A DNA stretch of 17,885 nt from Planctomycetota bacterium (lineage in GTDB: Bacteria > Planctomycetota > Phycisphaerae > Tepidisphaerales > Tepidisphaeraceae). Shown piece by piece: positions 6,225 through 13,429 of the stretch (the first letter of the stretch is position 1; every line of letters starts with the position of its first letter). The notes beneath the pieces are model-generated. The model did no database searches and had not been told where the DNA came from. It saw only the letters and a list, made by a program, of their open reading frames with translations. The stretch is from assembly GCA_023417885.1 (NCBI GenBank), contig JAEZED010000100.1:1-17885 (forward strand). Direction: 5' to 3'. A program made the translations under genes and the position numbers.

Positions 6225-6311
6225 TCAAGCAGGATTTTGCAGCCTCCATGCTACTGCATTGGCACACGCTGTCAAGGAATTCTTTGCGGTGTCCACCAAC
6301 GATTGGGAAAG

Positions 6312-6836
6312 CTAGGCAAAATCCTCCCGACGCGGCAGGTCACCCTGCTTCTCACGCAGCCGCTCGACCACGATTGGGGGAACCAACGTCTGCAACGCCT
6401 CCACGTCCCCTCCCAGGACCACCACCTGCCGGATCAGGCTGCTGCTCGTCAGCGCGTACTGGTCGCCCGTCATCAGGAACAACGTCTCCACCCCGCCCAC
6501 GGTTCGGTTCGCCAGGGCACTCTGGAACTCGTACCGCAAATCCGTGATGTCCCGGATCCCACGCAACAGGCAGTTGGCATGCACCGACTTCACGAAGTCG
6601 GCCGTCAGGCCGCGGTAGAGCTCCACCCGGACGCCCGGCAGGCCGGCCACGACCTCCCGGACGATCTCGTACCGCTCTTCCTGTGAAAAAAGCTCCGTCT
6701 TCTCCGGGTTGACGCCCACCCCCACCACCAGCTCGTCGAACAGCGGAGCTCCCCGGCGAATCAGGTCCAGGTGACCGTTCGTCATCGGGTCAAACTGCCC
6801 CGGAAACACCGCCCGCTTGGGTCGATCCGCGCTCAC
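6312..6836 (-). CDS. coaD: Pantetheine-phosphate adenylyltransferase (CoaD)
   Basis: CoaD transfers AMP from ATP to 4'-phosphopantetheine to give dephospho-CoA, the penultimate step of coenzyme A synthesis, in the cytosol. The 174-residue product opens with AVFPGQFDPMTNGHLDLI (residues 9-26), including the T-x-G-H nucleotidyltransferase motif (TNGH 19-22). It continues with the NPEK segment, LLRGIRDITDLRYEFQ (90-105) and TSSSLIR (130-136), the C-terminal ATP-binding signature. Length fits the family (about 160 residues). The frame is open upstream, but homology begins near SADRPKRAVFPG, so GTG 6836 is chosen; TAGCCT lies 7 bases before it and no ribosome binding site is visible. It is divergent from pgeF. 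Confidence 0.93.
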   Translation of the reverse strand: MSADRPKRAVFPGQFDPMTNGHLDLIRRGAPLFDELVVGVGVNPEKTELFSQEERYEIVREVVAGLPGVRVELYRGLTADFVKSVHANCLLRGIRDITDLRYEFQSALANRTVGGVETLFLMTGDQYALTSSSLIRQVVVLGGDVEALQTLVPPIVVERLREKQGDLPRREDFA

Positions 6837-6843
6837 GCCCACA

Positions 6844-6849
6844 AGGCTA
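6844..6849 (-). promoter_or_regulatory. Candidate -10 box TAGCCT before coaD
   Basis: On the minus strand TAGCCT is followed by 7 bases and then the GTG at 6836. It belongs to the recurrent TAnnnT-start arrangement seen in this window; no -35 is evident. Confidence 0.3.
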
Positions 6850-6926
6850 CACCGCCGTCGCCTCCGAAGCGAGAAAACGCCTCCCACCCCGACCCCCCAA
6901 GTTCCTTCCCGGCCCGACATTTCTGG

Positions 6927-6932
6927 TAGAGT
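6927..6932 (+). promoter_or_regulatory. Candidate -10 box TAGAGT before pgeF
   Basis: TAGAGT lies 10 bases before ATG 6943, which would leave a leader of only 3-4 bases. There is no Shine-Dalgarno sequence in between and no clear -35. Confidence 0.3.
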
Positions 6933-6942
6933 CGGCCGCCGC

Positions 6943-7749
6943 ATGGAAGCGACCATCCGGACGGCAGGCGCGCTTCGGGCCCGGGAGCGGGACGGAGTGC
7001 GGTTCTACACATCCCCCCTGCTCGAGCAGTGCGGGGTGCCCCACGCCTTCTCCACCCGCATTGGCGGGGTCAGCCAGGGCCCCTTCGACTCCCTTACCCT
7101 CGGCAGCCCCGCCCATCACCGCGAGCCGGCGGAGCGTGTGCTGGAGAATTGGCGCCGGCTCCTGTCGGCCTCCGGTTGCCGCGGCCCCGTAGCGGAAGTG
7201 CACCAGGTGCACGCCGGAGCGGTCGTGCGGGTTACGCCAGGTGTGCGGTGGGATAGCGACCCCAAGGCAGACGGCATCGTCTCGAGCGACCCCGCCCGGC
7301 CGATCGCGGTGCGTGTCGCCGACTGTTGTCCCATGCTGCTTGCGAGGCGCGACGGCAAAACCGTCGCCGCCGTGCATGCCGGCTGGCGCGGTGTGATCGC
7401 AGGAGTGATCGAGGCGGCGATCGTTGAGATGGATGTTCCCGCCGCCGACCTCGTGGCAGCGGTCGGCCCGTGCATCGGGTTCGACGCTTTCGAGGTCGGC
7501 CCTGAAGTGCTGGCGGCCTTCGAGGAGCGCTTCGGCGACGCCCCGCGGCGGCGCGACGGCCCCGAGGGGAAGGGTCACGTCGACCTCGCCCTCTCTGCCG
7601 TGCTGGCGCTGCAAGAGGCCGGCCTCTCGCCGGAGCGGATCGATGCCGGGTTCCTTTGCACTTTTGAACGGCAGGCCGAGTTCTTCAGCCACCGGCGCGA
7701 CAACGGGATCACCGGGCGCATGGCCGCCGTCATTCAGCCGAAACCCTGA
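6943..7749 (+). CDS. pgeF: PgeF/YfiH-type multicopper polyphenol oxidase-like (DUF152) protein
   Basis: The 268-residue protein carries the YfiH/YlmD signature: VHQVHA with His90, ADCCP with Cys128, HAGWRG with His145, and GPCIG (175-179). In characterised relatives the equivalent His, Cys and His bind zinc or copper. The family is variously described as a laccase-like enzyme, as a purine nucleoside phosphorylase/adenosine deaminase, and in E. coli (PgeF) as removing wrongly incorporated L-serine from peptidoglycan precursors. The usual ADCLP or ADCVP is ADCCP here, with a second cysteine. Length is normal. ATG 6943 is chosen because homology starts soon after it; a -10-like TAGAGT precedes it. 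It is divergent from coaD and convergent with purM (17-base gap). Confidence 0.88.
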   Translation: MEATIRTAGALRARERDGVRFYTSPLLEQCGVPHAFSTRIGGVSQGPFDSLTLGSPAHHREPAERVLENWRRLLSASGCRGPVAEVHQVHAGAVVRVTPGVRWDSDPKADGIVSSDPARPIAVRVADCCPMLLARRDGKTVAAVHAGWRGVIAGVIEAAIVEMDVPAADLVAAVGPCIGFDAFEVGPEVLAAFEERFGDAPRRRDGPEGKGHVDLALSAVLALQEAGLSPERIDAGFLCTFERQAEFFSHRRDNGITGRMAAVIQPKP

Positions 7750-7766
7750 GTCAAGGGCCGCTTCCC

Positions 7767-8879
7767 TCAGCGCACCTGGAGCTCGTCGGCGGAGAAGGTC
7801 AGGCCGAGGGAGGGAACCTCCACCGCCTTCTCCCCCGCCTCGACGTGTCCTGCGATCCACGCGTCATACCCCGCCTTCCGCGCTGCTTCGACCGTGCGAT
7901 CCGCATCGCCGGGACGCACCATCGCAGCGAAGCCGATCCCCATGTTGAACGTCGCATACGCCTCGCGCCGCTCCACCGGGCCGCGCTCGATCAGGAACTC
8001 GAACAGCCGCGGCGGTCCAGCTCCGTTGTGCGGGTTGTCGATCAAGTAGCGCAGCGGCCTGTCCAGCCGCATGAGCTTGCGCCAGCCGTGGCCGGTCATG
8101 TGCACGAGATAGCGCGCGCTGACCCCGGCGTCGACCAGCGCCCGCACGAACGCCGCGTAGATCACGCTCGGCGCCAGCAGCGCCTCGCCGTACGTGCGGC
8201 CATCGCCGACAGGCGTCCCATATCCCTCGGGCAGGCGTCCGGCGATCTTGCGGCAGAGGGTCAGCCCGTTGGTCTGCACCCCGCTGCTGGCGAGGAAGAT
8301 GATCGCATCCCCAGGCTCGACATCCCCGCCGATGCGCTGGGCATGCGGCATCAGGCCGACGGTACTGCCGGCCAGCACGATCGTCTCCGGGTTCACGATG
8401 TCCCGCAGGGCGGGCGTCTCCCCGCCGCCCCAGACGGCCCCCGCCTGCCGGCACCCCTCGGCGAACCCCGCCGCAAGCTCGGCAGCCCGGGTGGTGTCGT
8501 TGAACCAGGCCGAGTCCCCCACCGCCGCGTGCATCGCCACGCTCATCGGCAGGCAGCCGACGGTGATCAGGTCGTTGACGATCGTCGCGACGGTGTCGAT
8601 GCCGATGGCGCGGTAGAAGCACTTGCCCGTCAGCTTCGCCATTGCGTCGGCGACGAGGTTTTTCGTGCCCAGGCCCTCCTCGACGTGGGCGAGGGAGAGG
8701 CCGTGGCCGATGTCGATGAGATAGGCCGACTCGCCGCGCGTGCCGCGCGCTTCGCTCGCACCGTGTCCGGCCAGGAGATCGACGGTCTTCCCCGCCTCCC
8801 GCTGGCAGGCGCGCTTGAAGGCGTCCAGCGCGTCGTAATCGACGCCGGCGCCGCCATAGGTCAGGGGCTGATCGGCCAT
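7767..8879 (-). CDS. purM: Phosphoribosylformylglycinamidine cyclo-ligase (AIR synthase)
   Basis: PurM closes the imidazole ring of FGAM with ATP to give AIR, step five of purine synthesis. The 370-residue product begins with YGGAGVDYDALDAFKRACQ and has the ATP-binding glycine-rich segment EEGLGTKNLVADAM (67-80), WGGGETPAL (150-158), LASSGVQTNG (196-205), HMTGHGWRKLMR (260-271) and FNMGIGF (311-317). The HMTGHGWRKLM and GGGETPAL forms differ from the E. coli type (GGGETAEMPG, HITGGG) and match a second bacterial PurM subgroup as I recall it. ATG 8879 follows TACACT by 5 bases with no Shine-Dalgarno sequence, so it is probably leaderless. It is convergent with pgeF and divergent from the isomerase-like gene across a palindromic repeat. 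Confidence 0.92.
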   Translation of the reverse strand: MADQPLTYGGAGVDYDALDAFKRACQREAGKTVDLLAGHGASEARGTRGESAYLIDIGHGLSLAHVEEGLGTKNLVADAMAKLTGKCFYRAIGIDTVATIVNDLITVGCLPMSVAMHAAVGDSAWFNDTTRAAELAAGFAEGCRQAGAVWGGGETPALRDIVNPETIVLAGSTVGLMPHAQRIGGDVEPGDAIIFLASSGVQTNGLTLCRKIAGRLPEGYGTPVGDGRTYGEALLAPSVIYAAFVRALVDAGVSARYLVHMTGHGWRKLMRLDRPLRYLIDNPHNGAGPPRLFEFLIERGPVERREAYATFNMGIGFAAMVRPGDADRTVEAARKAGYDAWIAGHVEAGEKAVEVPSLGLTFSADELQVR

Positions 8880-8884
8880 GCGCG

Positions 8885-8890
8885 AGTGTA
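8885..8890 (-). promoter_or_regulatory. Candidate -10 box TACACT before purM
   Basis: On the minus strand TACACT, 5 bases, ATG (8879). Initiation would coincide with the start codon. The box lies just outside the palindromic repeat that begins at 8899. Confidence 0.45.
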
Positions 8891-8898
8891 GCGGGCCG

Positions 8899-9030
8899 GA
8901 GATCGCACAGGCGCAAAGACGCAAAGAGGGAACAAAGAATGAGGAATCGGTTGGAGCACCCCGGGGGACGCTCCCTGCCGGCTCCAACACGCTTCTGTCC
9001 TTTGCTCTCTCTTTGCGCCTTTGCGATCTC
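8899..9030. repeat. Composite palindromic repeat with GCGCAAAGA arms
   Basis: The outer arms 8899-8919 and 9010-9030 are inverted copies matching at 20 of 21 positions (core AGGCGCAAAGA). The left arm continues with a second CGCAAAGA and ACAAAG; the right arm has CTTTG at 9000-9004. Inside is a perfect 8-bp hairpin GTTGGAGC (8950-8957)/GCTCCAAC (8981-8988) around a C/G-rich loop. Dispersed repeats with arms of the form GCGCAAAGACGCAAAG are familiar from planctomycetes and other phyla as non-coding elements. It fills the space between the divergent purM and isomerase-like genes. Confidence 0.75.
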
Positions 9031-9048
9031 TGATTCCCGAGTCCCGCG

Positions 9049-9054
9049 TAGACT
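9049..9054 (+). promoter_or_regulatory. Candidate -10 box TAGACT before the isomerase-like gene
   Basis: TAGACT, 6 bases (GCCGCC), ATG (9061). No Shine-Dalgarno sequence. The expected -35 position falls in the right arm of the palindromic repeat, so the repeat may supply or disturb promoter elements. Confidence 0.45.
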
Positions 9055-9060
9055 GCCGCC

Positions 9061-9939
9061 ATGCCCCGGCCGATCCGCGAGCGACTCGCCTTCAGCACCA
9101 ACGCCTTCAAGAAAAGCACCCTCGCCGAGGCGATCGACGTCATCGCCGACCTCGGCTATGCCGGCTGCGAGCTGATGGCTGACCAGCCACATTTCACGCC
9201 GACCGACCTCTCCACCGCCGAGATGGAGGAGATCGCCGACCGCATCGAGCGCCGCGGCCTGCGGGTGAGCAACATCAACGCCTTCACCGGCTTCTTCGCC
9301 GCCGACGGAGGCCCGACCGGCGACACGTATCACCCCACGTGGATCGAGGACGACGAAGCGGCCCGGGGGACGCGCATCGCCCACACCCTGAGCTGCGTCC
9401 GCCTCGCGGCGGCACTGGGGGCGGGCACGGTGAGCCTCCAGCCGGGCGGGCCGATGATCGGGACGGGCCTCTCACGCGCCGAGGCGGGCCGGCGCTTCGC
9501 GGAGGGGGTGCGGACCGTGCTGCCGACGGCGCGCGAACTGGGGATCACGCTTGCCATCGAGCCGGAGCCGGGCCTCTTCATCGAGACGACGGCCGAGTAC
9601 GTCGAGTGGAAGCAGGCGTTCTTCCCGGACGTAACGCAGGTGCGGATGAACTTCGACGTGGGCCACGCCTTCTGCGTCGGTGAGGACCCCGCCGCCGTGG
9701 CGAAGGACCTGGCCAGTGAGTATGTACACGTCCACCTCGAGGACATCGCGGCGACGCGGGTCCACCAGCACCTTGCGCCGGGCGAGGGGACGATCGACTT
9801 CCCCGCCCTGTTCGCGGCGCTGGACGAGGCGGGCTACGACGGGTGGGTGACGGTCGAGCTCTACCCCTTTCTCGACGACGCCGCCGGCGTGGCGCGGCGG
9901 GCGATGGAGCACCTGCGGCCGATGCTGGAGGGGCAATAA
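9061..9939 (+). CDS. Sugar phosphate isomerase/epimerase-like TIM-barrel protein
   Basis: The 292-residue protein fits the xylose-isomerase-like TIM-barrel superfamily (AP endonuclease family 2 fold). Barrel strands and putative metal ligands are visible: GYAGCELM (32-39), the AIEPEPG strand with Glu167, MNFDVGHAF with Asp199 and His202, YVHVHLED with His225, GEGTIDF (241-247) and VTVELYPF with Glu266. The set Glu/Asp/His/Glu is what the family uses to bind a divalent metal for sugar isomerisation or epimerisation. The substrate cannot be read from the sequence, and neither neighbour gives a pathway. There is no signal peptide. It is transcribed alone, convergent with the metal ATPase gene. 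Confidence 0.82.
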   Translation: MPRPIRERLAFSTNAFKKSTLAEAIDVIADLGYAGCELMADQPHFTPTDLSTAEMEEIADRIERRGLRVSNINAFTGFFAADGGPTGDTYHPTWIEDDEAARGTRIAHTLSCVRLAAALGAGTVSLQPGGPMIGTGLSRAEAGRRFAEGVRTVLPTARELGITLAIEPEPGLFIETTAEYVEWKQAFFPDVTQVRMNFDVGHAFCVGEDPAAVAKDLASEYVHVHLEDIAATRVHQHLAPGEGTIDFPALFAALDEAGYDGWVTVELYPFLDDAAGVARRAMEHLRPMLEGQ

Positions 9940-9996
9940 CCGCGCGTCGGATCAAGTCCGGGAAAACGGTGGCATGTGGGCTGGAAACGGGGCAGG

Positions 9997-12027
9997 TCAG
10001 GGCTTGTCCCGCCACGCCAGCAGGCGCAGCGCGTTCAGAACCACCACCACCGTCGAGCCCTCGTGGAAGAGGACCGCCACGCCCAGCGGGGCGAAGCCCA
10101 GCGCCGCTGCGGGGGCCAGCAGCGCGATCACGCCCAGGGCGATCGTGACGTTCTGCGTGATCACCCGCCGCGACGCCCGCCCGAGCGACACCGCCTGCGC
10201 CAGCCTGTAGAGGTCGTCTCCCATGAGGGCGACGTCCGCCGTCTCGATCGCCACGTCCGTGCCGGCGGCGCCCATCGCCACGCCCACGTCCGCCGCCGCC
10301 ATCGCCGGGGCGTCGTTCACGCCGTCGCCGACCATCACGACCGGGCGCGGCAGCTTGCGCACCGCGTCGACCTTCTCCTCGGGAAGCAGGCTCGCCTGCA
10401 CCTGGGTGATGCCGACGGCCTCCGCGATGGCCCGGGCCGCGGGGGCGTGATCGCCGGTCAGCATGGTCGTGTCGATGCCCATGCCCCGCAGGCGCGCCAC
10501 CGCCGGCGCCGCCTCGGCGCGCGGCGTGTCGAAGAGCCCGAGCACGCCGGCGGCAGCGCCGTCGATCGTCACCAGCGACACCGAGCGCCCCGCCTCCGCC
10601 AGGCGATCGATGGCGTCGCGGACCTCGGCGTAATGGGCTGCGCCCGGATCGATCCGGTCGGACCGGCCGACCCAGACAGTGCGACCCTCCACCTGTCCTT
10701 CCACGCCGACCGCCGGCACCTGGCGGACATCGCTCGCCGACCGAACGGGCAGGCCGCGCCCGTCGGCGGCGCGGACGACGGCCTCGGCCAGCGGATGCGT
10801 GCTGCCGCGCTCGATGGCGGCGGCGAGCGTGAGCAGCTCCGCCTCGTCCACCCCGCCGACAGGCACGACCTCCGCGACCGTCGGCCTGCCGGTGGTGAGC
10901 GTGCCGGTCTTGTCCACCGCCACGCTGCGCACCTGCCCGAGCAGCTCGAGAAACGCGCCCCCCTTGACCAGCACGCCGACGCGCGCGGCCCTGGCGATCC
11001 CGGCGAGCACGGCCGCCGGCGTGCCGATTGCCAGCGCGCACGGACTGGCGGCGGTCAGGAAGGCCATCGACTGGTAGAACCACCCCTGCCAGAGCGTCCC
11101 CGGGATGCTGCGCGGCTCCAGCCCCAGCAGCGGCGGAACCAGCAGTAGCAGCAGCGTCGCCACCAGAACGATCGGCACGTACCGCTTCTCGAACCGCTCC
11201 GCCAGGAGCTGGCGCGGGGAGCGCGACGCCTGCGCCTCGCGAACGTGCCGGACGATGCGGCTGAGCGTGGACTCGGAGGCGGGACGGGTGACCTCGACGA
11301 TCAGCCTGCCCTCGCCGTTGATGGTGCCGGCAAAGACGCCGCTGCCCGGCTCCTTGGGCACCGGAGCGCTCTCGCCGGTGATGGGCGCCTGATCCACGCT
11401 GCTGGCCCCCTCGCGCACCGTACCATCGGCAGGCATGCGCTCGCCCGGCAGCACGGCGACGCGCATCCCGGGCGCCAGTTCCTCGACGCCGACGCGGCGC
11501 GTCGTGCCGTCCGCCTCCAGCAGCAGCGCCTCCTCAGGCGAGAGCTCCGCCAGCGCCTCGATGGCGCGGCGGGCCTTGCCCATCGCCGCCTCCTCGCCGG
11601 CGTTGCCCAGCGAGAAGAGGAACAGCAGCAGCCCCCCTTCCTCGAATCGCCCGATGGCGGCGGCGCCCAGCGCGGCGACGATCATCAGCAGGTCGATGTC
11701 GAACTGCCCGCGGGCCAGCGTCCTGAAAGCCTGGATCGTCGCGAACCACCCGCCGGCGAGATAGGCCCCGGCGGAGAAGGTCAGCCGAAGCGCCAGCGGC
11801 CCGTCGGAGACGTGGACGATAAACGAAGCGAGCGTGAGCGCGCCGGCGAGGCCGGAGAGGATCAGCGGAATCCGCTCGCGCAGCACCGCCCCGTCGCGCG
11901 TGGGATCTTCCCGGCGGAGCTTGCGCCCCAGTACACGCCGATCCGCGCAGAGCGTGCACGAGGCCCGCGCCTCCGGATCGGCGGGACAGGCCTCGGGCAC
12001 CTGCGGCAGGGTCGCTACGGACTGCAT
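9997..12027 (-). CDS. Heavy-metal P1B-4-type ATPase (Co/Zn/Fe export)
   Basis: This 676-residue P-type ATPase should pump a transition metal across the cytoplasmic membrane using ATP. It shows TGES (217-220), the transmembrane metal site SPC (328-330), the phosphorylation site DKTGT (372-376), HP (411-412), TGD (about 524-526) and GDGVNDAP (567-574). SPC instead of CPC, together with HEGST (655-659) in the last helix region, marks subgroup P1B-4 (CoaT/CtpD type), linked to cobalt, zinc or iron. No classical N-terminal HMA domain is present; instead Cys14, Cys24 and Cys27 (ACP..., CTLC) may form a short metal-binding tail. Helices lie near 54-72, 80-98, 112-142, 283-302, 320-345 and 625-670. 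ATG 12027 follows TATCGT by 5 bases. No metal-sensing regulator is adjacent. Confidence 0.93.
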   Translation of the reverse strand: MQSVATLPQVPEACPADPEARASCTLCADRRVLGRKLRREDPTRDGAVLRERIPLILSGLAGALTLASFIVHVSDGPLALRLTFSAGAYLAGGWFATIQAFRTLARGQFDIDLLMIVAALGAAAIGRFEEGGLLLFLFSLGNAGEEAAMGKARRAIEALAELSPEEALLLEADGTTRRVGVEELAPGMRVAVLPGERMPADGTVREGASSVDQAPITGESAPVPKEPGSGVFAGTINGEGRLIVEVTRPASESTLSRIVRHVREAQASRSPRQLLAERFEKRYVPIVLVATLLLLLVPPLLGLEPRSIPGTLWQGWFYQSMAFLTAASPCALAIGTPAAVLAGIARAARVGVLVKGGAFLELLGQVRSVAVDKTGTLTTGRPTVAEVVPVGGVDEAELLTLAAAIERGSTHPLAEAVVRAADGRGLPVRSASDVRQVPAVGVEGQVEGRTVWVGRSDRIDPGAAHYAEVRDAIDRLAEAGRSVSLVTIDGAAAGVLGLFDTPRAEAAPAVARLRGMGIDTTMLTGDHAPAARAIAEAVGITQVQASLLPEEKVDAVRKLPRPVVMVGDGVNDAPAMAAADVGVAMGAAGTDVAIETADVALMGDDLYRLAQAVSLGRASRRVITQNVTIALGVIALLAPAAALGFAPLGVAVLFHEGSTVVVVLNALRLLAWRDKP

Positions 12028-12032
12028 GATGG

Positions 12033-12038
12033 ACGATA
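12033..12038 (-). promoter_or_regulatory. Candidate -10 box TATCGT before the ATPase gene
   Basis: On the minus strand TATCGT, 5 bases (CCATC), ATG (12027). No Shine-Dalgarno sequence; leaderless geometry. Confidence 0.45.
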
Positions 12039-12097
12039 GGTGCCGGCGAAGTCATCGTTTGCCGGTGCGGCACGCCCGTCCAGGGCTCGCGGCCAGC

Positions 12098-12103
12098 TAT
12101 CAT
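12098..12103 (+). promoter_or_regulatory. Candidate -10 box TATCAT before lysA
   Basis: TATCAT matches the -10 consensus at 5 of 6 positions. It lies 12 bases before the lysA ATG, leaving a leader of about 5 bases and no room for a Shine-Dalgarno sequence. A -35 element is not evident. Confidence 0.4.
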
Positions 12104-12115
12104 CACCACCCCCAC

Positions 12116-13405
12116 ATGGATTTCTTCAACTACGAGAACGGCGAGCTGCACTGCGAAGGAACCGCCGCCGCCGAGCTGGCGGAGGTTTACGGCACGCCGC
12201 TGTACGTCTATTCGCAGGCGACGCTCCTGCACCATTACCGGCAGATCGCCGAGGCGTTCGCAGAGCTTTCGCCCACGATCTGCTACAGCATCAAGAGCAA
12301 CGGCAACCTGCACGTCTGCCGACTGCTGGCGGACGCGGGCTGCGGCTTCGACGTGACCAGCGGGGGCGAGCTCTACCGCGCGCTGATGGCCGGGGGGGAC
12401 CCGGGCAAGATCATCTTCGCCGGCGTGGGGAAGACGGACGACGAGATCCGCTACGCGCTCCAGACGGGCATCGCCGCCTTCAACCTGGAGAGCGAGGCGG
12501 AGATCGAGAACGTCGACCGCGTCGCCGGCGAGCTGGGCGCGTCGGCGGTGGGCGCGCTGCGCGTGAACCCGGACGTCGATCCGAAGACGCACGTCTACAC
12601 GACCACCGGCAAGAAGGAAACGAAGTTCGGCGTGGACCTGGAGCGCGCCGAGCGCGTCTTCGAGCAGTACCGCCACCTCAAGCACCTGCGCCTCGGCGGG
12701 CTGCACATGCACCTGGGCAGCCCGATCTACACCGTCGAGCCGTATGTCGAGGCGACGAAGCGCATCAACGCCACGATCGACCGCCTGCGCGCCCGCGGGC
12801 ACGCGATCGAGTGGTTCGACATCGGCGGCGGGTTCGGCGTGAACTACGAGCACCCGGAGCAGGCGCTGCCGGTGAGCGCGTTCGCCGAAGCGCTGGTGCC
12901 GCTGCTGAGAAATCGCGGCTACCGCGTGGCGATCGAGCCGGGCCGCTATGTCGCGGGCAACGCCGGCGTCCTCCTGGCCCGCGTGCTCTACCGCAAGACC
13001 GGCGGGACGAAGAAGTTTGTCATCACCGACGCCGCCATGAACGACCTGATTCGCCCGGCCTTCTACGGAAGCTTCCACTTCATCTGGCCGACACGGCCGC
13101 GCGGGGCACAGGCGGAGCCCTTCGCCCGCGACAAGGACCTGCACGTTCCCGGCGGCGAGACGGTCGACGTCGTCGGCCCGATCTGCGAGAGCGGGGATTT
13201 CCTGGCGAAGGACCGCGTGCTCCCCCCGGTGGAGCGCGGTGACCTGCTGGCGGTATTCACGGCGGGCGCTTACGCCTTCGCGATGAGCAGCAACTACAAC
13301 AACCGCCCCCGCGCCGCCGAGGTGCTGGTGGACGGCGCCCGACACCGCCTCATCCGCCGGCGGGAGACCTACGAGGACCTCGTCGCCCTCGAGCAGGAGC
13401 TCTGA
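12116..13405 (+). CDS. lysA: Diaminopimelate decarboxylase
   Basis: LysA is a PLP enzyme that decarboxylates meso-diaminopimelate to L-lysine, the last step of lysine synthesis. The 429-residue product has the fold type III barrel: YSIKSN with the PLP lysine Lys60, HMHLGS (197-202), GGGFGV (237-242), EPGR (274-277) and the C-terminal domain with CESGD (Cys357) and AGAY (Tyr386), which contribute the partner active site. Length is typical. ATG 12116 is chosen because homology starts with GTPLYVY soon after and a -10-like TATCAT lies just upstream; the frame is open further 5' inside the divergent ATPase gene. Related decarboxylases (carboxynorspermidine, arginine) share the fold, but the motifs favour LysA. 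It is convergent with the spermidine-synthase-like gene. Confidence 0.9.
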   Translation: MDFFNYENGELHCEGTAAAELAEVYGTPLYVYSQATLLHHYRQIAEAFAELSPTICYSIKSNGNLHVCRLLADAGCGFDVTSGGELYRALMAGGDPGKIIFAGVGKTDDEIRYALQTGIAAFNLESEAEIENVDRVAGELGASAVGALRVNPDVDPKTHVYTTTGKKETKFGVDLERAERVFEQYRHLKHLRLGGLHMHLGSPIYTVEPYVEATKRINATIDRLRARGHAIEWFDIGGGFGVNYEHPEQALPVSAFAEALVPLLRNRGYRVAIEPGRYVAGNAGVLLARVLYRKTGGTKKFVITDAAMNDLIRPAFYGSFHFIWPTRPRGAQAEPFARDKDLHVPGGETVDVVGPICESGDFLAKDRVLPPVERGDLLAVFTAGAYAFAMSSNYNNRPRAAEVLVDGARHRLIRRRETYEDLVALEQEL

Positions 13406-13407
13406 AC

Positions 13408-13424
13408 CGGCGCCGCTGGCGCCG
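13408..13424. terminator. Hairpin between convergent lysA and fused membrane gene
   Basis: CGGCGCC-GCT-GGCGCCG, a 7-bp GC-only stem directly after the lysA stop and before the end of the minus-strand gene. No T-run on either side, so termination is only possible, not shown. Confidence 0.35.
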
Positions 13425-13429
13425 CCTCC

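Larger units (their letters stand above)
5737..6311. other. Long gene-free intergenic region with hairpins
   Basis: No reading frame here looks coding; frames at 5921-6139 (+), 5977-6267 (-) and the 5' part of 6003-6686 (+) have skewed, low-complexity translations. On the minus strand it holds the prepilin leader with two tandem hairpins (5754-5787) and a weak candidate promoter TTCAAG-17-TTATAT (5850-5878). There is also an 8-bp inverted repeat CGAGCCGG/CCGGCTCG (5914-5921 and 5941-5948) and a hairpin CGACCCG-ATC-CGGGTCG (6208-6224) beyond the end of coaD. Otherwise I see nothing. A small RNA cannot be excluded. Confidence 0.5.

Noticed and set aside
5977..6267. A minus-strand 96-codon frame in the gene-free region
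   Set aside because: Skewed composition, no ribosome binding site, no resemblance to any family.
6248..6275. TTGGCACACGCTGTCA as a sigma-54-like element
   Set aside because: GG at -24 is present, but the TTGC -12 element is not; the position, at the end of coaD, also makes no sense.
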